Shown piece after piece: positions 35,415 through 45,420 of a DNA stretch of 64,000 bases. Numbering within the stretch: the stretch's first letter is position 1; each line of letters starts with the position of its first letter. The stretch comes from Marinobacter sp. Arc7-DN-1 (GTDB lineage Bacteria; Pseudomonadota; Gammaproteobacteria; Pseudomonadales; Oleiphilaceae), in assembly GCF_003441595.1 (NCBI RefSeq), contig NZ_CP031848.1:2046001-2110000 (forward strand), in the 5' to 3' direction. The notes below the pieces were generated by a model. The model worked only from the letters and a program-made list of their open reading frames with translations, did no database searches and was not told where the DNA came from. A program made the position numbers and the translations under genes.

Positions 35415-36935
35415 TCAGAAGAAACCCAGTGGGTTGATGTCGTAGCTGACCAGCAGGTTCTTGGTCTGCTGGTAGTGGTCCAGCGCCATCTTGTGGTTTT
35501 CACGACCAACACCGGACTTCTTGTAACCACCGAAGGCGGCGTGGGCCGGGTATTGGTGGTAGCAGTTGGTCCAAACACGGCCGGCCTGGATGGCGCGGCC
35601 CATGCGGTAGGCACGGTTGATGTCGCGGGTCCACAGGCCGGCACCCAGACCAAACTCGGTGTCGTTGGCGATGGCCAGAGCTTCTTCCTCGTCCTTGAAG
35701 GTGGTTACACCCACCACCGGGCCGAAGATTTCTTCCTGGAACACACGCATGTCATTCTTGCCTTTCAGCAGCGTGGGCTGGACATAGAAGCCGTTGTTGT
35801 ACTGACCTTCCATTTCCTCACGGCCACCACCAGTCAGCACTTCCGCACCTTCCTGCTTGCCGATTTCCAGGTATGACATGATCTTGTCGAACTGCTCCTT
35901 GCTGGCCTGGGCACCCACCTGAACATCGGTATCCAGCGGGTTGCCACGCTTTATGGCCTTGGTGCGCTCGATGACTTTGGCCATGAATTCGTCGTACATG
36001 TCTTCCTGAATCAGGGCGCGGGAGGGACAGGTGCAAACTTCACCCTGGTTGAAGAATGCCAGCACCAGGCCTTCCACACACTTGTCGATAAATTCCGGCT
36101 CAGCCTGCATCACGTCGGAGAAGTAGATGTTGGGGGACTTGCCACCCAGCTCGACGGTAGAGGGGATGATGTTCTCGGCGGCACACTTGAGGATGTGCGA
36201 GCCCACCGGCGTGGAGCCAGTGAAGGCAATTTTGGCGATGCGCTTGCTGGTGGCCAGGGCCTCGCCGGCTTCAATGCCGTAACCGTTGACGATATTAACC
36301 ACGCCCGGTGGCAGCAGGTCGCCAATCAGTTCCATCAGCACCAGGATGCTGGCCGGGGTCTGCTCAGCCGGCTTCATCACGGTACAGTTACCCGCCGCCA
36401 GGCAAGGCGCCAGCTTCCACACCGCCATCAGCAGCGGGAAGTTCCATGGAATAATCTGGCCCACAACACCCAGCGGCTCGTGGTAGTGATAGGCCACGGT
36501 GTTGTTGTCGATAGCACTGGAGGTATCTTCCTGGGCGCGGATACAACCGGCAAAATAACGGAAGTGGTCCACTGCCAGGGGCAGGTCGGCGTTGATGGTT
36601 TCACGCACTGCCTTGCCGTTGTCCCAGGTTTCAGCAACCGCCAGCATCTCGATGTTCTGCTCAATGCGGTCGGCAATTTTCAGCAGAATGTTGGAACGCT
36701 CGGTGGTCGAGGTCTTGCCCCAGGCCGGTGCAGCCTTGTGGGCCGCGTCCAGGGCCAGATCAATGTCTTCGGCGCCGGAACGGGGAATCTCACAGATAAC
36801 GTCGCCGGTGATCGGTGTGATGTTCTCGAAATACTGACCCTTCAGCGGGGCCACCCACTCGCCACCGATGTAGTTCTCGTAACGGGACTGGAAGGAAACG
36901 ACGGAGCCATCCTTTCCTGGTTGTGCGTAGATCAT
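35415..36935 (-). CDS. exaC: NAD-dependent aldehyde dehydrogenase, ExaC-like, 506 aa
   Basis: The aldehyde-dehydrogenase fold shows the NAD site [13 protein letters not shown], the general base Glu in [12 protein letters not shown] and the catalytic Cys in [15 protein letters not shown]. The GEVCTCPSR form with two cysteines is typical of ExaC/acetaldehyde dehydrogenases linked to ethanol oxidation. It oxidises the aldehyde made by the quinoprotein. The start at 36935 follows AGAGGT. An upstream motif shared with the quinoprotein cytochrome operon suggests joint control. Confidence 0.92.
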   Translation of the reverse strand: MIYAQPGKDGSVVSFQSRYENYIGGEWVAPLKGQYFENITPITGDVICEIPRSGAEDIDLALDAAHKAAPAWGKTSTTERSNILLKIADRIEQNIEMLAVAETWDNGKAVRETINADLPLAVDHFRYFAGCIRAQEDTSSAIDNNTVAYHYHEPLGVVGQIIPWNFPLLMAVWKLAPCLAAGNCTVMKPAEQTPASILVLMELIGDLLPPGVVNIVNGYGIEAGEALATSKRIAKIAFTGSTPVGSHILKCAAENIIPSTVELGGKSPNIYFSDVMQAEPEFIDKCVEGLVLAFFNQGEVCTCPSRALIQEDMYDEFMAKVIERTKAIKRGNPLDTDVQVGAQASKEQFDKIMSYLEIGKQEGAEVLTGGGREEMEGQYNNGFYVQPTLLKGKNDMRVFQEEIFGPVVGVTTFKDEEEALAIANDTEFGLGAGLWTRDINRAYRMGRAIQAGRVWTNCYHQYPAHAAFGGYKKSGVGRENHKMALDHYQQTKNLLVSYDINPLGFF

Positions 36936-37041
36936 GGTTTCGACCTCTTGTTGTGTTTGTCGCAGGGCAACGCGGCCTTTCGCGTTTACCTATTCAATGT
37001 AGACGCCAAACCCGGAAAGTTGAATGGTGCGATGGAGGCGA

Positions 37042-37063
37042 AAAACTCCTCCCTTGGTAGTAG
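37042..37063 (-). promoter_or_regulatory. Motif upstream of exaC shared with the cytochrome c550/ABC divergent promoter
   Basis: Read on the minus strand, CTACTACCAAGGGAGGAGTT lies about 107 bp before the exaC start. Both halves recur at 52609-52664 (CTACTACCAAGG and TAAGGAGGAGTTTT). This is probably the site of the alcohol-oxidation regulator. Confidence 0.55.
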
Positions 37064-37143
37064 ATGACCGGAACGCCATGCCAACAGCGACCTGAAGCGC
37101 AATACACCCGCCCGAAATCCGCACTGCAGACGCGCCAACCGAT

Positions 37144-37158
37144 GCACAAAAACAGTGC
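37144..37158 (+). promoter_or_regulatory. NtrC-like site of the guanidine carboxylase operon
   Basis: GCAC-N7-GTGC (GCACAAAAACAGTGC) matches the half-site spacing of NtrC sites and lies 73 bp before the sigma-54 promoter. Confidence 0.5.
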
Positions 37159-37230
37159 GAACGCCCAGGCAGGAAGCAGGCTACGTTGAGCTCAAAAATA
37201 AAACCCTATTAAAAACAGAACGTTACTGAT

Positions 37231-37246
37231 TGGCACAGACTCTGCA
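37231..37246 (+). promoter_or_regulatory. Sigma-54 promoter of the guanidine carboxylase operon
   Basis: TGGCACAGACTCTGCA has GG and GC separated by exactly 10 bases, as in -24/-12 promoters. It lies about 66 bp before the riboswitch, so the transcript would begin just upstream of the aptamer. Confidence 0.75.
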
Positions 37247-37311
37247 GATGATCCATTACGCAGCGAGAAGTCGGTTACTGAAACCACAATCAACGCGCCA
37301 CAATCTGACCA

Positions 37312-37414
37312 ATGGTCAACTAGGGTTCCGGTCTGCCATCAATCCGTGCAGACGGCTGGTCCGAGAGTTGACGACCTTTTCCAAGGTTACACGGCGGGAC
37401 AAAAGCCCGGGAGG
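37312..37414 (+). promoter_or_regulatory. Guanidine-I (ykkC) riboswitch upstream of the carboxylase operon
   Basis: The class signatures occur in order: CTAGGGTTCCG, GGTCCGAGAG, ACACGGCGGGACAAAAGCCC and GGGAG. Stem P1 is GTCAAC/GTTGAC (37315-37320 with 37367-37372); a second stem is ACCTT/AAGGT. This RNA binds guanidinium and turns on genes for guanidine use or export. The following genes encode guanidine carboxylase and its partners, as expected. Confidence 0.95.
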
Positions 37415-37445
37415 ATCGCTCAGTTACTGACGCCTCTCGCTTTTT
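37409..37445 (+). terminator. Regulated terminator of riboswitch 1
   Basis: GGGAGG (37409-37414) can pair with CCTCTC (37433-37438), with an inner TCAG/CTGA stem, followed by GC and five T. The GGGAG it uses is the conserved 3' part of the aptamer. Guanidine binding should therefore block the terminator, giving an ON switch at transcription level. Confidence 0.7.
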
Positions 37446-37472
37446 AAATGCCCTAACCAGGAGGAAAAGGCC

Positions 37473-38198
37473 ATGTTGCAAACCGCAACCCCCCTCTACG
37501 ACGATCTGATTCCCGGCGGATCCCACTGGTCTTTCATCATGCGCCGCGGCCACGTGCTGCGCCTGATTGACGAAACCGGCGGTGCCAACGTCGGCATGTT
37601 GATGTACAACCCCGAGAACCCGCTCGAGCGGTACAACATGCCGGACACCCTGAAAAACCAGCACACCTTCTTGCTCACCAAGGGCCATGTCCTGCTTTCG
37701 GATATGGGTCGGGTGTTCGCCTCCATCATCCGCGACGACCTGGGCTGGCACGACACCGTGAGCGGCACCTGCAACGCCGACCTGGTGGAACGGCGCTGGG
37801 GCAAAAAGACCTATCAGGAAGCCCATAACCACTACCACCGCAATGGCCTCACCAGCTTCCTGAACGAACTGGCCAAATACGGCCTGGGCAAGAAGGACTT
37901 GACCGCCAACCTGAACTGGTTCAGCAAGGTGAAAACTGATGACGAAGGCAACATGGCCTTCGACGAGGGGCATTCCCACGCCGGCGCCACCGTCGACCTG
38001 CGATTCGAGATGGACACCATCGTGGTGCTGAATACCTGTCCGCATCCGATGAATCCGGCCAGCGAGTATCCCAGCCACCCCGTGCGTTACCAGCTCTTCA
38101 CGGCGGCACCGGTGACCGATGCCGATCCCTGCAAGATGTCGTCACCGGAGGCCACCCGGGCCTTCGCCAATAACGCCCTGTACCACCAGTTCCAGTAA
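37473..38198 (+). CDS. Urea-carboxylase-associated protein (DUF1989), carboxyguanidine deiminase subunit, 241 aa
   Basis: A DUF1989 fold protein with GGSHWSFIMRRGHVLRLID, NVGMLMYN and HDTVSGTCNADL. Together with the next gene it forms the pair found beside nearly all ykkC-controlled carboxylases. Such pairs (CgdA/CgdB) hydrolyse carboxyguanidine to allophanate and ammonia. Which of the two subunit names applies was not determined. AGGAGG lies 8 bases before ATG 37473. It is the first gene after riboswitch 1. Confidence 0.88.
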   Translation: MLQTATPLYDDLIPGGSHWSFIMRRGHVLRLIDETGGANVGMLMYNPENPLERYNMPDTLKNQHTFLLTKGHVLLSDMGRVFASIIRDDLGWHDTVSGTCNADLVERRWGKKTYQEAHNHYHRNGLTSFLNELAKYGLGKKDLTANLNWFSKVKTDDEGNMAFDEGHSHAGATVDLRFEMDTIVVLNTCPHPMNPASEYPSHPVRYQLFTAAPVTDADPCKMSSPEATRAFANNALYHQFQ

Positions 38199-38210
38199 CG
38201 GAGGCCGGAG

Positions 38211-38849
38211 ATGATCAAACAAAGCGCACTGAACCCCGAAAATGCCGCCTTCCGCGAAACCGTACCGGCGGGCGAGTATTTCCTGAAAGTCGTGAAGGCC
38301 GGCGAGACCATCCGCATCCTGGACCTGGAAGGCAACCAGGCCGCCGACACCCTGTTCTACAACGCCCACAACCCCACTGAGCGGTACAGCGCCGTGGACA
38401 CCATCCGTGAGCAGGGCAACGTTTACCTCACTGCCGGCTCGAAACTGGTGTCCTCGGAAAACAACGTGATGCTGGAGATCACCGCCGACACCTGCGGTCG
38501 CCACGATACCGTCGGTGGCGCCTGCGCAGCAGAGAGCAATACCACTCGTTATGCGCTGGCGAAAAAGTGCATGCACGCCTGCCGCGACAGCTGGCTGGTC
38601 GCCGTCGCCGAGCACGAAGAGCTGGGCATGACCAAGCGGGACATCACCCACAACATCAATTTCTTTATGAACGTGCCGGTGACCGCAGACGGCGGCCTGA
38701 CCTTTGCCGACGGCATTTCCGACGCCGGCAAGTACGTGGAACTGGAAGCCAAGATGGATGTGCTGGTGATGATTTCCAACTGTCCGCAGCTGAACAACCC
38801 CTGCAACGGCTGGAACCCGACACCGATCGAGGTGCTGGTATGGAGCTGA
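38211..38849 (+). CDS. Urea-carboxylase-associated protein (DUF1989), second deiminase subunit, 212 aa
   Basis: It is a paralogue of the previous protein: [39 protein letters not shown] and [13 protein letters not shown]. It starts 12 bp after the previous gene and overlaps the carboxylase start by 10 bp, so the three are translated together. It is the probable partner subunit of the carboxyguanidine deiminase. Confidence 0.88.
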   Translation: MIKQSALNPENAAFRETVPAGEYFLKVVKAGETIRILDLEGNQAADTLFYNAHNPTERYSAVDTIREQGNVYLTAGSKLVSSENNVMLEITADTCGRHDTVGGACAAESNTTRYALAKKCMHACRDSWLVAVAEHEELGMTKRDITHNINFFMNVPVTADGGLTFADGISDAGKYVELEAKMDVLVMISNCPQLNNPCNGWNPTPIEVLVWS

Positions 38850-41800
38850 CCGGCACCCTCAACAACCCCAACAAGGTCCTGATCGCCAACCGTGGCGCCA
38901 TCGCGTGCCGGGTGATACGTACCCTGCGTGCCATGGGGCTCACCTCGGTAGCCGTCTACGCCGAAGCGGATGCAGATTCCCTGCACGTGCGCCAGGCGGA
39001 TGAGGCCTACTCACTGGGCGAAGGCTCGGCGGCCGCGACGTATCTGGACCAGGACAAGCTGTTTGAGGTTGTCCGCAAGAGCGGTGCCGGGGCCATTCAT
39101 CCGGGCTACGGGTTTCTGAGCGAAAACGCCGGTTTCGCCCGGCGCTGTGACGCCGAAGGTGTGGTATTCCTCGGACCGACACCGGAACAGATGGAACAGT
39201 TCGGTCTCAAACATACCGCCCGGGCCCTCGCAGAGAACGCCGGCGTACCCCTGCTTCCGGGCACCGGATTGCTGACCGATCTGGACGCGGCCCTGGAATC
39301 TGCCGACAACATCGGCTACCCGGTGATGCTCAAGAGCACCGCCGGCGGTGGTGGCATTGGTATGTCCCGCTGTTACAGCGCCGAAGATCTGAGCAAGAGC
39401 TTTGAATCGGTTCAGCGCCTGAGCCAGAACAACTTCAGCAACAGCGGTGTGTTCCTGGAAAAATTTGTGGAACACGCCCGTCATATCGAAGTGCAGTTGT
39501 TTGGCGACGGTGAAGGCCAGGTGCTGGCTCTGGGTGAGCGTGACTGCTCCGCCCAGCGCCGCAACCAGAAGGTGATTGAGGAGGCCCCGGCCCCGGGACT
39601 GACCGACGACGTTCGTAACCGCATGCACGCTACCGCCCGCCAGTTGGGCGAAAGCATCGCCTACCGCAGTGCCGGCACCGTGGAGTTCATCTACGATCCG
39701 GACACCACCGAGTTCTACTTCCTGGAAGTGAATACTCGCCTGCAGGTAGAGCACGGCGTCACCGAGCAGGTGTACGGTGTTGACCTGGTGCGCTGGATGG
39801 TCGAACTGGGTGCCGGCACCTTGCCGGACCTGGCAGAACTGGGCGGTAACCTCACCGCCTCCGGCCACGCCATCCAGGCCCGGATCTATGCGGAAGATCC
39901 CAACAAGGACTTCCAGCCCGGTGCCGGGTTGCTCACCAACGTGACCTGGCCTGAAGGGGACGGTCTTCGGATCGATACCTGGATTCAGCCGGGTACAGAA
40001 GTCTCGGCGCTGTTCGATCCCATGCTGGCCAAGGTCATCGTGCACGAACAGGATCGCGAGTCGGCCCGCCAGCGGCTGATGCAGGCTCTGGATGCCAGCC
40101 AGCTGTATGGCATCGAAACCAACCTCAAGTACGTGCGCCAGGTGCTGGACGACCCGCGCTTTGCCGAAGGCCGGCTATTCACCCGTACCCTCAACGAATT
40201 CGATTACCGGCCAGCCACGGTGGATGTCCTCAGCGGCGGCACCCTGACCACCATTCAGGATTACCCGGGCCGCATCGGCTACTGGGAAATCGGCGTGCCG
40301 CCGTCCGGTCCGTTCGACAGCTACTCCTTCCGTCTGGGCAACAGGCTGCTGGGTAACCCCGAGGGAGCACCCGGACTGGAAATCACCCTCAAGGGCCCGA
40401 TACTCACGTTCAACCGCGCCACCCAGATTGCCCTGACCGGGGCGACGCTGGAGGCCACCCTGAACGACGAGCCGGTGGATTTCTGGCAGGTGATTGACGT
40501 GCCCGCTGGCGCCACCCTGAAACTGGGCGCCACGACGGCCGACGGCGCCCGGGCCTATGTGCTGTTCCGTGGCGGCCTGGACTGCCCGGAATACCTGACC
40601 TCCTGCAGCACCTTTACGCTCGGGCAGTTTGGCGGCCATTGCGGCCGGGCGCTCCGGGCCGGCGATGTGCTGGCCCTGCCGGATGCGGAACCGACGACCA
40701 GAACCACCCTGCCCGCCGACCTGAAACCGACCATCGGTAAAACCTGGAAGCTGCACGTCACCTACGGCCCCCATGGTGCGCCGGACTATTTTACCGGCGC
40801 GGACATCGACACCTTCTTCGCCAGCGAATGGGAGATCCACTACAACTCCAGCCGCACCGGCGTCCGCCTGATCGGGCCGAAACCGGAATGGGCCCGCAGC
40901 GACGGCGGTGAGGCGGGTATGCACCCCTCCAACATCCACGACAATGCCTACGCCGTGGGGACGGTGGATTTCACTGGCGACATGCCGGTAATCCTGGGCC
41001 CCGATGGCCCCAGCCTGGGCGGCTTCGTCTGCCCGGTGACGGTGATCAGTGCCGACCTCTGGAAGCTGGGCCAGCTCAAGGCCGGCGACAAGGTGCAGTT
41101 TGTGCCGGTGAGCCAGGATCAGGCGGTTGCCCTGCGGGCAGCGCTGGATGAATCCGTGGCCACACTGACGTCGGCCACCGCCCATATCACCCCCATGAAA
41201 CCAGAGACGCCGATCCTCGATGCGTTGACGCCCGAGGAACACGAAACCGGCGTGGAGTACCGGGCTGCCGGCGACAATTACGTGTTGGTGGAATACGGCC
41301 CCATGGAGCTGGATATCCGCCTGCGATTTCGCGCCCACGCCCTGATGCTGTGGCTGCGTGAGCAGAATCACGACGCCATCCTGGAGCTGACACCGGGCAT
41401 CCGCTCCCTGCAGGTGCACTACGACAGCCAGAAACTGAACCAGCGTACTCTGCTGGATCTGCTGATCAGCGCCGAAAAGGAACTGGAGAAGCAGCCGGAA
41501 TGGGATGTGCCGGCGCGCGTCGTGCACCTGCCCCTGTCCTGGGATGACGAGGCCTGCCAGACCGCCATTGCCAAATACATGCAGTCAGTGCGCAAGGACG
41601 CACCCTGGTGCCCGAGCAACCTGGAGTTCATCCGCCGTATCAACGGGCTGGGCAGCATCGACGAGGTGAAAAAGACCGTGTTCGATGCGAGCTACCTGGT
41701 GATGGGCCTGGGTGATGTCTACCTGGGCGCTCCTGTGGCTACGCCGCTGGACCCACGGCACCGGCTGGTGACCACCAAGTACAACCCGGCCCGGACCTGG

Positions 41801-42475
41801 ACCGCGGAAAACTCCGTGGGCATCGGCGGCGCCTACCTGTGCATCTATGGCATGGAGGGGCCCGGTGGCTACCAGTTTGTCGGTCGCACCCTGCAGATGT
41901 GGAACCGCTACCGCACGACGGACTTGTTCGAGCCCGGCAAACCCTGGCTGCTCCGGTTCTTCGATCAGGTGCGCTTCTATGAAGTCAGCGCCGAGGAGCT
42001 TCAACAGATCCGCCGGGACTTCCCCAACGGCGACTACCCGATCCGGGTCGAAGAAACCCGCTTCAACCTGAAGGACTACGAGCAGTTTCTGGCCGACAAC
42101 AACGACGAGATCCAGACCTTCACCGGCAAGCGCAAGCAGGCCTTCGACGAGGAACTGCAACGCTGGATCGAATCCGGCCAGATCAATTTCAGCTCCGAGG
42201 CGCCCATCGAGGACACCGGCGAGGGCGATATCGCCAACCTGCCAGCCGGCCAACACGCCGTGGAAAGCCACGTGGCCGGCAACCTGTGGGAATGCCTGGT
42301 CCAGCCCGGCGACACCATCGAGGCCCAGCGACCGGTGGCCGTCATCGAATCCATGAAAATGGAAATCGAGCTACTGAGCCCGGTGAGCGGTCGCGTGGTA
42401 GACGTGCGCCGGGAAGCCGGCCAGGCAGTATCACCCGGAACGCCGGTGGTGATCGTGGAAGAGACAAACGAGTAA
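38840..42475 (+). CDS. Biotin-dependent guanidine (urea) carboxylase, 1211 aa
   Basis: Domains in order: biotin carboxylase with ATP-grasp (residues about 8-450; [44 protein letters not shown]), a KipA/AHS2-type domain (from about 456; [18 protein letters not shown]), a KipI/AHS1-type domain (from about 800) and a biotinyl domain at the end with the biotin Lys in ESMKMEIE (Lys 1173). This is the single-chain urea carboxylase type. Control by a guanidine riboswitch and the deiminase-type partners indicate that guanidine, not urea, is the natural substrate; this is inference from context and published work on the family. The ATG at 38840 overlaps the previous gene; the longer open frame is spurious. 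Confidence 0.92.
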   Translation: MELTGTLNNPNKVLIANRGAIACRVIRTLRAMGLTSVAVYAEADADSLHVRQADEAYSLGEGSAAATYLDQDKLFEVVRKSGAGAIHPGYGFLSENAGFARRCDAEGVVFLGPTPEQMEQFGLKHTARALAENAGVPLLPGTGLLTDLDAALESADNIGYPVMLKSTAGGGGIGMSRCYSAEDLSKSFESVQRLSQNNFSNSGVFLEKFVEHARHIEVQLFGDGEGQVLALGERDCSAQRRNQKVIEEAPAPGLTDDVRNRMHATARQLGESIAYRSAGTVEFIYDPDTTEFYFLEVNTRLQVEHGVTEQVYGVDLVRWMVELGAGTLPDLAELGGNLTASGHAIQARIYAEDPNKDFQPGAGLLTNVTWPEGDGLRIDTWIQPGTEVSALFDPMLAKVIVHEQDRESARQRLMQALDASQLYGIETNLKYVRQVLDDPRFAEGRLFTRTLNEFDYRPATVDVLSGGTLTTIQDYPGRIGYWEIGVPPSGPFDSYSFRLGNRLLGNPEGAPGLEITLKGPILTFNRATQIALTGATLEATLNDEPVDFWQVIDVPAGATLKLGATTADGARAYVLFRGGLDCPEYLTSCSTFTLGQFGGHCGRALRAGDVLALPDAEPTTRTTLPADLKPTIGKTWKLHVTYGPHGAPDYFTGADIDTFFASEWEIHYNSSRTGVRLIGPKPEWARSDGGEAGMHPSNIHDNAYAVGTVDFTGDMPVILGPDGPSLGGFVCPVTVISADLWKLGQLKAGDKVQFVPVSQDQAVALRAALDESVATLTSATAHITPMKPETPILDALTPEEHETGVEYRAAGDNYVLVEYGPMELDIRLRFRAHALMLWLREQNHDAILELTPGIRSLQVHYDSQKLNQRTLLDLLISAEKELEKQPEWDVPARVVHLPLSWDDEACQTAIAKYMQSVRKDAPWCPSNLEFIRRINGLGSIDEVKKTVFDASYLVMGLGDVYLGAPVATPLDPRHRLVTTKYNPARTWTAENSVGIGGAYLCIYGMEGPGGYQFVGRTLQMWNRYRTTDLFEPGKPWLLRFFDQVRFYEVSAEELQQIRRDFPNGDYPIRVEETRFNLKDYEQFLADNNDEIQTFTGKRKQAFDEELQRWIESGQINFSSEAPIEDTGEGDIANLPAGQHAVESHVAGNLWECLVQPGDTIEAQRPVAVIESMKMEIELLSPVSGRVVDVRREAGQAVSPGTPVVIVEETNE

Positions 42476-42544
42476 TGCCAGCAACCATCACAAACTGAAA
42501 AAGACCAAACCTGCACACACGGGCAAGACCCGAGGAGAGACACC

Positions 42545-43612
42545 ATGAAAACAACTGACCTGAGCAAACGCCTGGCCGCCGGCGTGTTGACCGCTTCCCT
42601 GGCCATGGGGGCTCTCGCTGAGGAAAAGGACTCCTTCAGCATTGCCTGGACCATCTACGCCGGCTGGGTACCCTGGCAGTACGCCGAAGACTACGGAATC
42701 ATGAAGAAGTGGGCGGACAAGTACGATATCGAAGTGGATATCGTGCAGGTGAACGACTACATCGAATCCATCAACCAGTACACCGCCGGCCAGTTTGACG
42801 GCGTGGTGGCCACCAGCATGGACGGCCTCTCGATTCCGGCGGCCTCAGGCGTGGACACCACCGCCCTGATCGTGGGTGACTATTCCAACGGCAACGATGG
42901 CCTGGTGTCGAAGGACGCCAAGTCGATTGAGGACCTTGAAGGCGAAACCGTGCATCTGGTGGAGCTGTCCGTTTCCCACTATCTCCTGGTCCGTGCGTTG
43001 AACACGGTTGGGCTGGAGGAGCGCGATATCAGCGTGGTGAACATCTCTGATGCCGACCTGGTGTCCGCCTTCCAGACCGACGACGTTCGTCATGTCGCCA
43101 CCTGGAACCCGCTGCTGGCAGAGGTGGCAGCCTACCCGGGCGCCACCAAACAGTTCGATTCCAGCCAGATTCCGGGTCACATCAAGGATCTGACTCTGGT
43201 GAACTCCGAGACCCTGGAAGACAACCCGAACCTGGGTAAGGCCCTTGTCGGCGCCTGGTATGAAACCATGAGCATTCTGGCCTCAGACTCCGAGAAAGGG
43301 CAGGAGGCAAGAGCCTTTCTGGGTGAATTGTCCGGTACCGACCAAGCCGGCTATGAAGCCCAACTGGCCGGCATGAAGATGTTCTGGGAACCGCAGATGT
43401 CGGTGGACTTCATCAACAGCGAGGAAGCCCGAGAAGCCATGGACAGCGTTCGCCAGTTCTCTTTCGACAAGGGCCTGCTTGGCCAGGGCGCCATGAGCCC
43501 GGATTTCGTTGGCATCGAATTTCCGGATGGTTCAATCATGGGCGACGAAGCCAACGTGAAACTGCGGTTTAACGACAGCTACATGCAGATGGCAGCCGAC
43601 GGCGAGATCTAA
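42545..43612 (+). CDS. ABC transporter substrate-binding protein of the urea-carboxylase region (TIGR03427-type), 355 aa
   Basis: There is a signal peptide (cut after GALA, about residue 25), and the mature part is an NMT1/TauA-like periplasmic binding protein (SIAWTIYAGWVPWQYAEDYG). This type is found beside ykkC-controlled carboxylases and likely brings guanidine or a related compound to the importer. Its permease and ATPase genes lie 3.8 kb away in the second riboswitch unit, an unusual split. GAGGAG lies 6 bases before ATG. A terminator follows. Confidence 0.85.
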   Translation: MKTTDLSKRLAAGVLTASLAMGALAEEKDSFSIAWTIYAGWVPWQYAEDYGIMKKWADKYDIEVDIVQVNDYIESINQYTAGQFDGVVATSMDGLSIPAASGVDTTALIVGDYSNGNDGLVSKDAKSIEDLEGETVHLVELSVSHYLLVRALNTVGLEERDISVVNISDADLVSAFQTDDVRHVATWNPLLAEVAAYPGATKQFDSSQIPGHIKDLTLVNSETLEDNPNLGKALVGAWYETMSILASDSEKGQEARAFLGELSGTDQAGYEAQLAGMKMFWEPQMSVDFINSEEAREAMDSVRQFSFDKGLLGQGAMSPDFVGIEFPDGSIMGDEANVKLRFNDSYMQMAADGEI

Positions 43613-43645
43613 GTCCGGTCATTGCTTGCCTTGATGGACAGCTGA

Positions 43646-43671
43646 GGGCACGATTACTCGTGCCCTTTTTT
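43646..43671 (+). terminator. Terminator of the carboxylase operon
   Basis: GGGCACGA and TCGTGCCC pair around TTAC, followed by six T, just past the binding-protein gene. Confidence 0.9.
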
Positions 43672-43676
43672 GTGAG

Positions 43677-43814
43677 CTTGGGAGCACGGTTGGGGGCGGA
43701 TGGCCTCTCCAAAACACGCTCCTTCGGCCCATCCCTGGGGCGCTTGGGCTCCGCCATCCATGGCTCCGCACAGTTTTGGAGAGGCCATCCGCCCCCAACC
43801 CCGAGCACCCGAGT
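43677..43814. repeat. MITE-like element: perfect 28-bp inverted repeats in a 138-bp unit
   Basis: The 28 bp at 43688-43715 (starting GGTTGGGGGCGGATGGCC) are repeated exactly inverted at 43773-43800. The similarity continues outward imperfectly to about 40 bp per arm. The 57-bp centre has no gene. It sits between the operon terminator and tetR. It looks like a miniature transposable element or a mobile intergenic repeat; no family was identified. Confidence 0.75.
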
Positions 43815-43835
43815 AAACCGGAGAAAAAACCACCT

Positions 43836-44447
43836 ATGCGTCGTACCAAGGAAGATGCCGAAAAAACCCGCCAGACCGTTCTTGAAGCGGCATTAAAACT
43901 GTTCAGTCGGGATGGCTACTCACTGACCACATTAAGCCGGATTGCAAAGGAAGGGGGCTGCAGTCGTGGGCCGATTTACTGGCATTTTGAGAACAAGGAC
44001 GATCTGTACGAAGCGGTGCTGGCCTATTCTCAGGAACCGCTGGAAGCACTCGTCGCAGAATGTTCAGCCATGCGCGATACCCCCATTGCGGCGATGGACC
44101 ATTTTATCGAGCGCTGGCTGGGGTTGTTGGCTAACGACAGAAAGTACCGGCAGTCGTTTGAAATCCTGCTGAACAAGACCGAACTCACCGATGCCATGAG
44201 CCGCACTCTGAAACGGGAGCGGGCATTGACCGCGTCGATTATTGCCATGTTTCGGGATCTGGTTGGCCAGGCCGTTCAGCTTGGTCTGATCAAAACGGAG
44301 GAAGATCCGGAAGATCTGGGGCTGTTGAGTTATACCTACCTGATGGGTATCACCCAGACCTGGCTGTTCGCGCCGAAGCTGTTTTCATTGAAACAGGAGG
44401 CGGCATTTTTCCGACGGCAATTCTGGGTGTTACTCGGCCGTGACTGA
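43836..44447 (+). CDS. TetR/AcrR-family transcriptional regulator, 203 aa
   Basis: The N-terminal helix-turn-helix is typical: MRRTKEDAEKTRQTVLEAAL then YSLTTLSRIAKEGGCSRGPIYWHFENKDDLY. The C-terminal ligand domain resembles AcrR-type repressors (MSRTLKRERALTASI). There is no efflux pump gene nearby. A palindrome like AcrR operators lies 2.4 kb downstream, in front of the type III glutamine synthetase gene. Its end overlaps the Ada-like gene on the other strand by 18 bp. ATG 43836 follows GGAG at a long spacing. Confidence 0.87.
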   Translation: MRRTKEDAEKTRQTVLEAALKLFSRDGYSLTTLSRIAKEGGCSRGPIYWHFENKDDLYEAVLAYSQEPLEALVAECSAMRDTPIAAMDHFIERWLGLLANDRKYRQSFEILLNKTELTDAMSRTLKRERALTASIIAMFRDLVGQAVQLGLIKTEEDPEDLGLLSYTYLMGITQTWLFAPKLFSLKQEAAFFRRQFWVLLGRD

Positions 44448-45329
44448 ACGCTCCTTCTCAAGCAACTGCTGTTTGCGGTCGAGGCCCCAGCGATAGCCTC
44501 CGAGCGAGCCGTCGCTTCTCAACACCCGGTGGCAGGGTATCAATATCGCGATGCGATTCCTGCCGCAGGCGGAGGCCACTGCCCGAACCGCTTTGGGTTC
44601 CCCAAGGCGCCTTGCCAGTTCTGTGTAGCTCACCACCTCGCCTTCCCGAACGCTTAACAACAGCTTCCAGACTCTTGTCTGGAAGGCAGTGCCACGAATA
44701 TCGAGAGGCACGTCAGGGCGGGGTTTGTTTTGGCAGAGGTGTTCATCAAGCGCGACCATCCAGGCATCCAGTTCCGGAGACTCACTGGCCCCTGACGGGG
44801 CGAGCCGGGCTTTCGGGAATTCCTTCTGCAGTTGCTCGTGCAAGGTCTCTTCATCGTCGCCAAATTCGGCAAAGCACACACCCTTGTCGGTGGCGGCCAT
44901 CATCAGCAGGCCAAGTGCAGTTTGCCTGCTGGCATAGGCGATCATTTCACCTTCGCCGCCTTTTCCATAACGCGACGGCGGCATGCCCACCTGCCGGTCC
45001 GGTGCGCCATACACCCGGCTGACCGAGCCAAAGCCGGCATCGTAGATGGCATCGGTGACGGCCTGGCCAGTTCGCAGCGCCTGTTTGAACGCGCGCATCC
45101 GGAGGGCATCCTGATAGGCCTTTGGCGATAACCCGAAGGTCTCCTTGAACGACCGTTGAAGATGGGAAGCTGACAGCCCGGCAATCTCAGCGAGATCGGC
45201 CAGCCTGAGCGGCTCATCGGGACGGCTTTCGATGTATCTGGCCAGGGCCACCATCCGGTCTGCAACCGGGGTTGCGGCTTCGGGTTCTCCAGAAGCAGGG
45301 GGCAGCGGATGGTGCTGTGATCTGGGCAT
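44430..45329 (-). CDS. Ada-like protein: AraC-type HTH plus O6-methylguanine-DNA methyltransferase, 299 aa
   Basis: An AraC-type DNA-binding domain (LADLAEIAGLSASHLQRSFKE; about residues 25-125) is followed by an alkyltransferase domain with the acceptor Cys in IPCHRVLRSDGSLGGYRWG. The N-terminal Zn-Cys methylphosphotriester domain of E. coli Ada is missing, so it cannot be activated in the same way. It probably repairs alkylated guanine and may also regulate. AGGA lies 8-9 bases before ATG 45329. It is convergent with tetR. Confidence 0.9.
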   Translation of the reverse strand: MPRSQHHPLPPASGEPEAATPVADRMVALARYIESRPDEPLRLADLAEIAGLSASHLQRSFKETFGLSPKAYQDALRMRAFKQALRTGQAVTDAIYDAGFGSVSRVYGAPDRQVGMPPSRYGKGGEGEMIAYASRQTALGLLMMAATDKGVCFAEFGDDEETLHEQLQKEFPKARLAPSGASESPELDAWMVALDEHLCQNKPRPDVPLDIRGTAFQTRVWKLLLSVREGEVVSYTELARRLGEPKAVRAVASACGRNRIAILIPCHRVLRSDGSLGGYRWGLDRKQQLLEKERSVTAE

Positions 45330-45420
45330 GGTTCAGGTCCTGTTTATCCGTCTCTCCACTCGCCCACACTATGCCGTTATCCATCGGTCGCTGCCATCCG
45401 TTTCTTGCTGCCCTGGGGGG

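Noticed and set aside
39011..41527. Long minus-strand open frames opposite guanidine carboxylase
   Set aside because: Antisense to a 1211-residue multidomain enzyme with all motifs; no independent gene signals.
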